Assembly: GCA_002470135.1 (NCBI GenBank)
Contig: DKNC01000050.1
Location: 27,911 to 56,169 of the forward strand
Length of the DNA: 28,259 bases
Origin: Actinobacteria bacterium UBA7398
GTDB lineage: Bacteria > Actinomycetota > Actinomycetes > Nanopelagicales > Nanopelagicaceae
Direction of reading: 5' to 3'
The notes beneath the pieces are model-generated. The model did no database searches and was not told the origin of the DNA. It saw nothing but the letters and a program-made list of their open reading frames with translations. A program made the translations under genes and the position numbers. Shown here piece by piece: positions 16,346-23,185 of the stretch; positions within the stretch are counted from its first letter, which is position 1, and each line of letters begins with the position of its first letter.

Positions 16346-17458
16346 CTATAACAACACTAAATCATCGCGATGGACAAGTTCACGTTCATACTCTGGGCCA
16401 AGTTCTTTTGCTAAATCTTTGGTGGAACGACCTAACATTTGTGGCACTTCTGAAGCATCAAAAGCAACTAGGCCACGTGCAATTGCAACGCCATCCGGAC
16501 CAACTAGTTCGACAGTGTCACCGGAAATAAATTCGCCCTCAACTGCAGTAACTCCAGCAGGTAGCAGCGAAACTCCGCGCTCTTTAATTGCAGTCACCGC
16601 GCCAGCGTCCAGAATCAATTTTCCGTGTGGTGTCGCAGCATGCGCTAACCAGAGCAGGCGAGAAGATTTTTTGCTGGTTGCAGAGTGAAAGAAAGTTCCA
16701 AATTCTTCACCGGATAACGCGGCACCAACTTCGGCAAGTGAAGTAAGAAGTGTTGGAATTCCAGCACCAGTTGCAATACGAGCCGCATCAACTTTGGTGA
16801 CCATTCCGCCACTGCCGACTCCAGCAGAGCCAACACCGCCAATCACAACTTCTGAAATTTCATCAATTGCATGGACTTCGGAAATCTTTTTTGCCTTTGC
16901 AGAAGTTGGTGGCGCATCATAAAGCGCATCTACATCAGTGACTAGAACTAATAAATCAGCGCCAACTAAATGTGAAACAAGTGCCGCAATTCGATCATTG
17001 TCACCAAATCTAATTTCTTGCGTACCAACGCTATCGTTTTCATTTATAACTGGGACGACTCCGAGTGCAATGAGTTTAAAGAGCGTGCGTTGCGCATTTT
17101 GGTAATGCGATCTGCGGACTACATCTTCGATCGTTAAAAGAACTTGAGAAGCGGTAATGGAATATCTGGAGAAAGATTCGGTATACCGATGAATTAAAAG
17201 TCCTTGCCCAACGGAAGCTGCCGCTTGTTGAGTGGCAAGATCTTTTGGCCGCGTAGCTAAGCCAAGTGGTGCTAAGCCCGCCGCAATTGCGCCGGAAGAA
17301 ACTACTAATACTTCTTTTCCGGATTTTTTTAGATCAGCTACAACATCAACTAATGCGTCAACCGCTGTTGGGTCTAATTGCCCACCAGATTTTCCAGTGA
17401 GTGAAGAAGAACCAATCTTTATAACTATTCGATGAGCGGCGGAAACTCGATCGCGCAT
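16346..17458 (-). CDS. proB: Glutamate 5-kinase with C-terminal PUA domain
   Basis: 370 residues. It phosphorylates glutamate to glutamyl-5-phosphate, the first committed step of proline synthesis and the proline feedback point. The amino-acid kinase domain (about 10-260) shows VIKIGSSSLTGKSGG near the N-terminus, VVSSGAIAAGL, and ENDSVGTQEIRFGDNDRIAALVS with the substrate-binding Asn/Asp residues, then LLVLVTDVDALY. A PUA domain follows (about 280-365), starting near GKLILDAGAV. The start overlaps the obg stop by 1 nt in TAATG. The obg-proB-proA order is conserved in Streptomyces and relatives. Confidence 0.96.
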   Translation of the reverse strand: MRDRVSAAHRIVIKIGSSSLTGKSGGQLDPTAVDALVDVVADLKKSGKEVLVVSSGAIAAGLAPLGLATRPKDLATQQAAASVGQGLLIHRYTESFSRYSITASQVLLTIEDVVRRSHYQNAQRTLFKLIALGVVPVINENDSVGTQEIRFGDNDRIAALVSHLVGADLLVLVTDVDALYDAPPTSAKAKKISEVHAIDEISEVVIGGVGSAGVGSGGMVTKVDAARIATGAGIPTLLTSLAEVGAALSGEEFGTFFHSATSKKSSRLLWLAHAATPHGKLILDAGAVTAIKERGVSLLPAGVTAVEGEFISGDTVELVGPDGVAIARGLVAFDASEVPQMLGRSTKDLAKELGPEYERELVHRDDLVLL

Positions 17459-18930
17459 TAGCGAACCTCGCCCTCGATGCGTGGATCAGTTGGGTCAGCA
17501 ACTTTATATTCCCATTGTTGCGCAATCTCGTCATCATCAAGTTGATCAATAGCTTCAACTTCCATTCGCTCCCATTCACGTGGTATCCGCAGATCATCAC
17601 CGCGCGGTCCAGCGAGTAATTCTGCGCCGGCTTCAATAGTTGGTTCCCAATCAAAAATAATTGCCGCTTCACCGGTACCGATTCTTACTTCACTACCTTG
17701 CTTTGCACCAAGTGAAAATAGAACTTTCTCAACGCCAAGTCGTGCCAACCGATCCGCTAAATAACCAACCGCCTCTTTATTGCTGAAGTTTGTTTGGTGG
17801 ACCCAGCGTTGCGGACGGTGTCCGGTAACAGTAAAGGAGCCATCCTCTTCTGCTTTTACATCAAATCCAGAATCATCAACTGCAATTGGTCGGAGCACAA
17901 TTCGAGTCTTCTCTTCACTAGCCCTACTTGCACGCGAACTTTGAATAATTTTTGCCATTCCATAAAGTAATTCTGTTAAGCCCATGCGAGCTGCTGCCGA
18001 AACTTGGAAAACTTGATAACCACGATCTTCGAGAGTTGATTGCACCATGTCGGCCATTGCTTTTCCATCCGGCAAATCTATTTTGTTAAGCGCAATTAAA
18101 CGGGGGCGATCATTTAAGCCACCGTAATGCGCCAGTTCTGCTTCGATAACATCTAAATCAATCAACGGATTTCGATCCGTTTCTAAAGTTCCGCAATCTA
18201 AAACGTGGACCAAGGCTGCACATCGTTCCACATGGCGCAGAAACTCAAGTCCTAAACCTTTACCTTCACTTGCTCCTGGAATTAAGCCAGGTACATCTGC
18301 AACTGTAAAGCGAGTTTCGCCTGCTTGCACAACACCTAAATTAGGAACCAGAGTTGTAAATGGATAATCCGCAATTTTTGGTCGTGCTGCCGAAATAGCT
18401 GCAATTAATGAAGATTTACCAGCGCTTGGATATCCAACTAAAGCAATATCAGCAACGGTTTTTAACTCAAGAATTAAAGTTCGGGCTTCACCTGGTTCGC
18501 CGAGCAGTGCAAAGCCTGGCGCGCGCCGACGTGAAGATGAGAGCGCAGCATTTCCTAATCCACCACGACCACCTTGGGCTGCGATAAAACGAGTGCCACT
18601 ACCAACTAAATCTGCTAAAACTTTTCCTTCAGTTGTTAAAACCACAGTTCCGTTTGGAACGCCCATCACCATATCTTCGCCATATGGGCCATCTTTACGA
18701 TCGCCTTGTCCTTGCTTTCCAGAAGTTGCAGAGCGATGTGGTGAATGGTGAAAATCTAAAAGCGTCGTGACGTTTGGATCAACAACTAAAATTATGTCGC
18801 CACCGCGACCACCATTGCCACCATCTGGTCCACCAAGTGGTACGAATTTTTCACGGCGAACCGAAACGCAACCATCGCCACCGCCGCCAGCAGAAGCATG
18901 CAACGTGACTCGATCTACGAAGCTAGTCAT
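17458..18930 (-). CDS. obg: Obg/CgtA GTPase with C-terminal OCT domain
   Basis: 490 residues. An essential GTPase that acts in 50S subunit assembly and stress control. A glycine-rich Obg fold fills about 2-158 (ASAGGGGDGC, GGPDGGNGGRGGD). The G domain has G1 GYPSAGKSS (166-174), switch II DVPGLIPGASEGKGLG (212-227) and G4 NKID (282-285). The OCT domain spans about 345-430 and ends near FDWEPTIEAGAE; it is found in Gram-positive and actinobacterial Obg and is absent in E. coli. An acidic tail follows. The start ATG has GAGAGGA about 7 nt upstream. It begins just past the rpmA terminator with no clear promoter of its own. Confidence 0.96.
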   Translation of the reverse strand: MTSFVDRVTLHASAGGGGDGCVSVRREKFVPLGGPDGGNGGRGGDIILVVDPNVTTLLDFHHSPHRSATSGKQGQGDRKDGPYGEDMVMGVPNGTVVLTTEGKVLADLVGSGTRFIAAQGGRGGLGNAALSSSRRRAPGFALLGEPGEARTLILELKTVADIALVGYPSAGKSSLIAAISAARPKIADYPFTTLVPNLGVVQAGETRFTVADVPGLIPGASEGKGLGLEFLRHVERCAALVHVLDCGTLETDRNPLIDLDVIEAELAHYGGLNDRPRLIALNKIDLPDGKAMADMVQSTLEDRGYQVFQVSAAARMGLTELLYGMAKIIQSSRASRASEEKTRIVLRPIAVDDSGFDVKAEEDGSFTVTGHRPQRWVHQTNFSNKEAVGYLADRLARLGVEKVLFSLGAKQGSEVRIGTGEAAIIFDWEPTIEAGAELLAGPRGDDLRIPREWERMEVEAIDQLDDDEIAQQWEYKVADPTDPRIEGEVR

Positions 18931-18962
18931 CGTTACATCCTCTCTAGTAGTCGATATTTTTC

Positions 18963-18994
18963 AAATAAAAAACGGGCCCGTGCATACGGACCCG
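18963..18994 (-). terminator. Intrinsic terminator after rpmA
   Basis: On the minus strand CGGGTCCGT (18986-18994) pairs with ACGGGCCCG (18973-18981) over 9 bp with one G-U, around a 4-nt loop. TTTTTTATTT follows (18963-18972). It should end the rplU-rpmA transcript. It lies only 32 nt before the obg start, leaving little room for an obg promoter, so partial read-through is likely. Confidence 0.9.
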
Positions 18995-19014
18995 CAATTT
19001 ATGAAGGTCGTTTT

Positions 19015-19269
19015 TTAAGAAACCGGAACCACGTTAACTACTCGACGACCACGCGCTTTACCGAACTCGACTGCACCAGCAGCAAGTGCGAATAGCGTGT
19101 CATCTTTACCGCGGCCAACATTTTTTCCTGGGTGGAAACTTGTGCCACGTTGACGAACTAAAATTTCGCCACTGTTCACAACTTGTCCGCCGAAGCGCTT
19201 AATACCTAAAAATTGTGGATTTGAATCGCGACCGTTACGCGTGGACGAGACACCTTTTTTACTTGCCAT
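19015..19269 (-). CDS. rpmA: 50S ribosomal protein L27
   Basis: 84 residues, normal bL27 size. The N-terminus MASKKGVSSTRNGRDSN matches the flexible arm that reaches the peptidyl-transferase centre, and FGGQVVNSGEILVRQRGT is the core motif. It begins directly with ASKKG, without the cleavable N-terminal extension found in Firmicutes. The start ATG follows an AAGGAG about 10 nt upstream and lies 14 nt after rplU. The pair makes a short bicistronic ribosomal-protein unit closed by the terminator at 18963-18994. Confidence 0.97.
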   Translation of the reverse strand: MASKKGVSSTRNGRDSNPQFLGIKRFGGQVVNSGEILVRQRGTSFHPGKNVGRGKDDTLFALAAGAVEFGKARGRRVVNVVPVS

Positions 19270-19283
19270 TGTTTCTCAGCTCC

Positions 19284-19598
19284 TTATTTCACGCCGTTGA
19301 TGGCGGTAATTTTTACGCGAGTGCTCTTTGCACGGAAACCTTGACGACGACGGTAACCGGTCTTGTTCTTGTAACGCAGGATATGAATTTTTGGACCTTT
19401 TACTTCTTCAATGATTTCACCAGTGACTTTTACGCCGGAGAGAATCTTTGGATCAGAAGTCACGGCATCGCCATCGACCACGAGTACTGCAGGAAAGGTA
19501 ATGGTTGAACCTGAAGCAGCGTCAACACGGTCGACGAAAACGGTATCGCCAATAGCGACTTTCTCCTGGCGCCCGCCAGCTTTTACTATTGCATACAC
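19284..19598 (-). CDS. rplU: 50S ribosomal protein L21
   Basis: 104 residues from the GTG at 19598 (read as Met-Tyr-Ala-Ile-Val-Lys). The family begins MYAIVKAGGRQ and is about 103 aa, so this start is chosen over an in-frame ATG at 19664. That ATG would add 22 unrelated residues, has no family support and overlaps a promoter. GAGAGGA 9 nt upstream of the GTG supports the choice. Family features: YAIVKAGGRQEKV at the start and the RKGYRRRQGFR-like basic motif near the C-terminus (KTGYRRRQGFRAKSTRVKI). bL21 binds 23S rRNA. It is followed closely by rpmA, the near-universal order. Confidence 0.95.
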   Translation of the reverse strand: MYAIVKAGGRQEKVAIGDTVFVDRVDAASGSTITFPAVLVVDGDAVTSDPKILSGVKVTGEIIEEVKGPKIHILRYKNKTGYRRRQGFRAKSTRVKITAINGVK

Positions 19599-19607
19599 CG
19601 GAATATT

Positions 19608-19614
19608 TCCTCTC
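19608..19614 (-). promoter_or_regulatory. Shine-Dalgarno that fixes the rplU start
   Basis: GAGAGGA on the minus strand sits 9 nt before the GTG at 19598. It supports the GTG start over the upstream ATG at 19664, which has no such site. Confidence 0.75.
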
Positions 19615-19634
19615 GAGATGTTGAACAGGGGGTT

Positions 19635-19664
19635 AGCGTACGGATGAGCATGGCCTTGGGTCAA
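19635..19664 (-). promoter_or_regulatory. Candidate rplU-rpmA promoter
   Basis: TTGACC (-35, 19659-19664) and TACGCT (-10, 19635-19640) on the minus strand are separated by 18 bp, the same spacing as the ilv promoter. Predicted +1 is near 19628, giving a leader of about 30 nt that contains the Shine-Dalgarno. It lies in the 74-nt gap between the rne stop and the rplU GTG. The -10 is a moderate match. Confidence 0.55.
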
Positions 19665-19672
19665 ACTGGGCC

Positions 19673-21811
19673 TTATTCACCGCTTACTACCCCACTACTG
19701 GTTGCCCGTCGGCGACGGCGACCAAATCGTGGTTTTTCATCTAATTCAGCAACGCTGCCAGAGCCAACATCTGATGTATCAACTTCGCGCATATCTGAAA
19801 CGTCTTCTTCTTCATCACTATTTTCGGATGTGTCAAATTTTGGCGTTAATTCACGATCAAGTGATTTCTTATTTACTGGTTCCATATGAATATGAATTCC
19901 GCGACCAGCACAACTTTCACAAGTAGTTGAGAACGCTTCAATCAGTCCTTGACCTACGCGCTTGCGGGTCATTTGAACTAGGCCGAGCGATGTAACTTCA
20001 GCAACTTGGTGTTTAGTTCGATCGCGACCTAAACATTCAACTAAACGTCGAAGTACTTGCTCACGGTTAGATTCCAAAATCATATCGATAAAGTCGATTA
20101 CAACAATGCCGCCTAAGTCGCGCAATCTTAGTTGACGGGCAATTTCTTCTGCAGCTTCCATATTGTTCTTGGTAACTGTCTCTTCTAAATTTCCACCTTT
20201 ACCAATAAATTTTCCGGTGTTAACGTCAATTACAATCATTGCTTCAGTCTTATCGATAACTAACGAACCACCTGATGGAAGATAAACTTTACGATCTAGC
20301 GCTTTAGTTAATTGTTCGTCAACGCGGTGCTCTGAAAATAAATCACCAGTGCCAACCCACTTCTCAATTTTCGCAGTTAATTCTGGTGCAATGTGATTTA
20401 GATAGTTATGAATGTCATCCCAAGCTTGCCCACCTTGAACGGTTAATTTCTTGAAATCTTCATTGAAGATATCGCGGATAACTCGAACTGTTAAATCTGG
20501 CTCACCGTATAGGAGTGATGGAGCTGCAACGCCAGTTGTTTCGGATTTAACTTTGATATCTTCCCATTGGGCTTTTAGCCTTGTTACATCCCGAGTTAGC
20601 TCATCTTCGCTTGCGCCTTCAGCAGCGGTTCGAACGATTACGCCCTCTTCATCAGTAATCAGATTCTTAAGTATTGATTTCAAGCGAGCGCGTTCCGTTT
20701 CCGGAAGTCTTCGACTAATACCGCTCATACCGCCAGCCGGAACAAATACTAAATAACGGCCTGGTAGCGAAATTTGGCTAGTTAAGCGAGCGCCTTTTTG
20801 TCCAATTGGATCTTTAGTCACTTGAACTAAAACTGATTGACCAGTTTTCAATACATGTTCAATTTTCTTTGGTTGGTTATCAGTTAATCCAGCTGCATCC
20901 CAATTAACTTCACCAGCGTAGAGGACTGCGTTACGACCTTTGCCGATATCTACGAATGCTGCTTCCATGGAAGGCAAGACATTCTGAACTTTTCCAAGAT
21001 ATACGTTGCCTACATATGAAATATTACTATTGCGATTTACATAGTGTTCAACTAAAACTTTATCTTCGATTACTGCAATCTGAGTTCGATCGCCTTTTTG
21101 ACGTACCAACATCTCGCGATCAACTGATTCGCGACGAGCTAAAAATTCAGCATCGGTAAGAATTGTGCCGCGTTTTCGATTTTCTCGGTAATCGCCGCGA
21201 GAATCATTTCGAGAGTAACCGCGACCTCGATCGCGCTCTTTAAATCTTCCAGCACGTTGTGGGCGATCTTCCCGTTTTACAAATTCTTTCTTAACTGGAG
21301 TCCGAGCTTCGCGAACTTTCACAACTGTAGTCACGCCATCTTCTTCAACAATCTCACCAGCAGCAACACCATCCCCATCAGATCGGCGACGACGTCGGCG
21401 CTTGCGGATAACGGTCTCGGCATCAACAATTGAATTTGAGGTTATCTGATTTTCATCATCGGAACTTTCGGCACCAGTTGCACCTTCGGAATTGCTAGTA
21501 GCGCCGAATTCACCTGGGCGACGGCGACCACGGCCACCACGACGACGACGTTTGCGATTTCGTGGATCGGAATCATCGCTACTTACCTCTGTGGTTACAG
21601 TCGCTGGCTTTTCCAGAACAGCCTTAGCTACTTTGGCTACTTTCTTGGCTGGCGCTGCAGTGGCAGGCGCTGCTTGAAATAGTGGAACTGGAATAGCTTT
21701 CTTAGAAACTTTTGGGGCTTTCTCAACTTTTTCAATTGAGTCAGCGCTCTTTACGGGTTCAGTATTTTTTTTAACTGCGCGCTTACGCGCTTTTTTAGGC
21801 TCGATAGCCAT
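19673..21811 (-). CDS. rne: Ribonuclease E/G
   Basis: 712 residues. An endoribonuclease for mRNA decay and rRNA/tRNA processing. The first 215 or so residues are a disordered scaffold: Lys/Ala/Pro-rich to residue 75, Arg-rich blocks at 85-98 and 137-143, then Arg/Gly-rich 185-214. The S1 domain spans about 265-340 (ISYVGNVYLGKVQNVLPSMEAAFVDIG). Catalytic Asp529 (VIDVNTGKF) and Asp573 (VIDFIDM) correspond to E. coli D303 and D346. The Zn-link motif CESC is at 631-634. A short tail ends with acidic and Arg-rich patches. A long N-terminal extension with a short C-terminus is the actinobacterial layout, opposite to E. coli. AAGGA lies 9 nt before the ATG. Confidence 0.94.
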   Translation of the reverse strand: MAIEPKKARKRAVKKNTEPVKSADSIEKVEKAPKVSKKAIPVPLFQAAPATAAPAKKVAKVAKAVLEKPATVTTEVSSDDSDPRNRKRRRRGGRGRRRPGEFGATSNSEGATGAESSDDENQITSNSIVDAETVIRKRRRRRRSDGDGVAAGEIVEEDGVTTVVKVREARTPVKKEFVKREDRPQRAGRFKERDRGRGYSRNDSRGDYRENRKRGTILTDAEFLARRESVDREMLVRQKGDRTQIAVIEDKVLVEHYVNRNSNISYVGNVYLGKVQNVLPSMEAAFVDIGKGRNAVLYAGEVNWDAAGLTDNQPKKIEHVLKTGQSVLVQVTKDPIGQKGARLTSQISLPGRYLVFVPAGGMSGISRRLPETERARLKSILKNLITDEEGVIVRTAAEGASEDELTRDVTRLKAQWEDIKVKSETTGVAAPSLLYGEPDLTVRVIRDIFNEDFKKLTVQGGQAWDDIHNYLNHIAPELTAKIEKWVGTGDLFSEHRVDEQLTKALDRKVYLPSGGSLVIDKTEAMIVIDVNTGKFIGKGGNLEETVTKNNMEAAEEIARQLRLRDLGGIVVIDFIDMILESNREQVLRRLVECLGRDRTKHQVAEVTSLGLVQMTRKRVGQGLIEAFSTTCESCAGRGIHIHMEPVNKKSLDRELTPKFDTSENSDEEEDVSDMREVDTSDVGSGSVAELDEKPRFGRRRRRATSSGVVSGE

Positions 21812-22021
21812 ATCTTCAAATCCTTTTTACGCCCTAAAGCGTTCTCGTCGCACCCGATATCTGGCGCGTTATTCTTAAAATCTTCGGTTGGCTCAGGCTG
21901 CGATCTGGATCTGGCTATCAATCCGCTTTGGCGGAGATAACTACTGACATCAGATGCGCTAAGCGCTGGCGAAAGTATGACAGAAGCACGGTGCTCCGCC
22001 TAATCCCCGCACGGAAGGTCG
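21812..22021 (-). promoter_or_regulatory. 210-base intergenic region before rne (probable leader/UTR)
   Basis: No gene is supported here, and it is one of the two longest non-coding stretches in the window. On the minus strand it holds several small inverted repeats: AGCAC/GTGCT near 21985-22000, GCGCT/AGCGC near 21955-21966, and TCCGC-CAAA-GCGGA at 21922-21935. None has a U-tract, so none is a clear intrinsic terminator for rodA. CATACT (21974-21979) could serve as a weak -10. A 10-codon ORF lies at 21918-21950 but is unsupported. The last 20 bases carry the rne Shine-Dalgarno. An rne 5' UTR is the most likely identity (inference). Confidence 0.45.
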
Positions 22022-23185
22022 TTACCGGCTCCGCAAATGGACGTTTTGGAGGAGGCCAATTCCGATCAGGGTGGCAAACATGCTGGAACCACCATAAGAG
22101 ATGAATGGCAGCGGTACCCCGGTCATCGGCATCAAACCCATCGTCATTCCGATATTTTCAAAAGTCTGGAAAGCAAACCAAGCAATTACGCCGATACACA
22201 TTAACCGTCCGAAATAATCTTGAGTGCGCCGCGCGATCGTAAATGCGCGCGCCAAAATGATTGCGTAGAAAAAGAGAATTAGGCCAGACCCAAGAAAACC
22301 TAACTCTTCACCAGCTACTGTAAAAATAAAGTCGGTCTGTTGTTCTGGCACAAAACGTCCATTTGTTTGTGGTCCATTAAATAAACCTTTACCAATCAAT
22401 CCGCCAGAACCGATGGTGATCCGAGCTTGGCGAAGTTGGTAACCACTTTGCTGTGGGTCTGCGGTTGGGTCAACAAATGATTGGAGCCGATTTAATTGGT
22501 AATCATTAACTATGCCCGATTTAACTGCGACAAAACCACCAAGGAGTGCAAGTAGCAGTAATCCAACTACCCATCTTGTTGGTGCACCAGATACCGCAAT
22601 AATAGTTACAACGCAAGCGCTAATAATTATTGTGGTTCCTAAATCTGGTTGCACGACGATTAGGAGCATTGGCACGGCCGCCACTAAGAGCGCTTTCATG
22701 ACATCTGAATTGCTGGGATAAGAATCATGATCATGTTTTTCTGCCAAAATCATTGCAATTCCAATGATAATAGAAATTTTTGCTAACTCAGCTGGCTGGA
22801 TTTGAAAACCGCCGGGTAGTGATATCCACGCACGTGCACCATTCACCTTGCTTCCTAGCTGTGGAATTAAAACGATTATTAACCCAATTACTCCTAAACC
22901 CCAAACAAAAGGTGTGTATGCGCGGAGCAATCGATAATCTATTAACGTAGTTCCAAGAGCTAATAACAAGCCAATAATGATATTAATGATGTGACGCTTT
23001 AAATAATATTGTGGATCTAAGCCATTACTAGCAAACCATTGTCGAGTGCTTGAATAAACGAGTGCGATTCCAAGACCTAATAAGCCAATAACCGCGCCAC
23101 TTAGCCAGTGGTCAAAGCCATTGAATAATCCGCGGCGTTGGCCGAATTCGTTACGTCTAGTTCGCAACGAGAATTGTGAGCTCAT
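22022..23185 (-). CDS. rodA: Rod-shape peptidoglycan glycosyltransferase RodA (SEDS family)
   Basis: 387 residues, polytopic with about ten predicted hydrophobic segments. SEDS-family glycosyltransferase that polymerises lipid II during side-wall growth. Family marks: PAELAKISIIIGIAMIL, VQPDLGTTIII, VPEQQTDFIFTVAGEELGF with the conserved Asp near residue 285, and PLPFISYGGSS near the C-terminus. The sequence alone does not separate RodA from FtsW, but the 4-nt overlap with the class B PBP gene and the mreBCD context identify RodA. In Streptomyces the gene at this place is called sfr. It is the last gene of the mre cluster. Confidence 0.92.
   Translation of the reverse strand: MSSQFSLRTRRNEFGQRRGLFNGFDHWLSGAVIGLLGLGIALVYSSTRQWFASNGLDPQYYLKRHIINIIIGLLLALGTTLIDYRLLRAYTPFVWGLGVIGLIIVLIPQLGSKVNGARAWISLPGGFQIQPAELAKISIIIGIAMILAEKHDHDSYPSNSDVMKALLVAAVPMLLIVVQPDLGTTIIISACVVTIIAVSGAPTRWVVGLLLLALLGGFVAVKSGIVNDYQLNRLQSFVDPTADPQQSGYQLRQARITIGSGGLIGKGLFNGPQTNGRFVPEQQTDFIFTVAGEELGFLGSGLILFFYAIILARAFTIARRTQDYFGRLMCIGVIAWFAFQTFENIGMTMGLMPMTGVPLPFISYGGSSMFATLIGIGLLQNVHLRSR

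Noticed and set aside
16340..16373. TTATAG six bases before the proA ATG, as another leaderless -10.
   Set aside because: Poor match to the consensus, overlaps the proB stop, and no -35; best explained as chance AT-rich sequence.
19599..19664. A 22-residue N-terminal extension of L21 from the ATG at 19664.
   Set aside because: The family starts at MYAIVKAGGRQ; the GTG at 19598 has a good Shine-Dalgarno, and the extension overlaps a candidate promoter.
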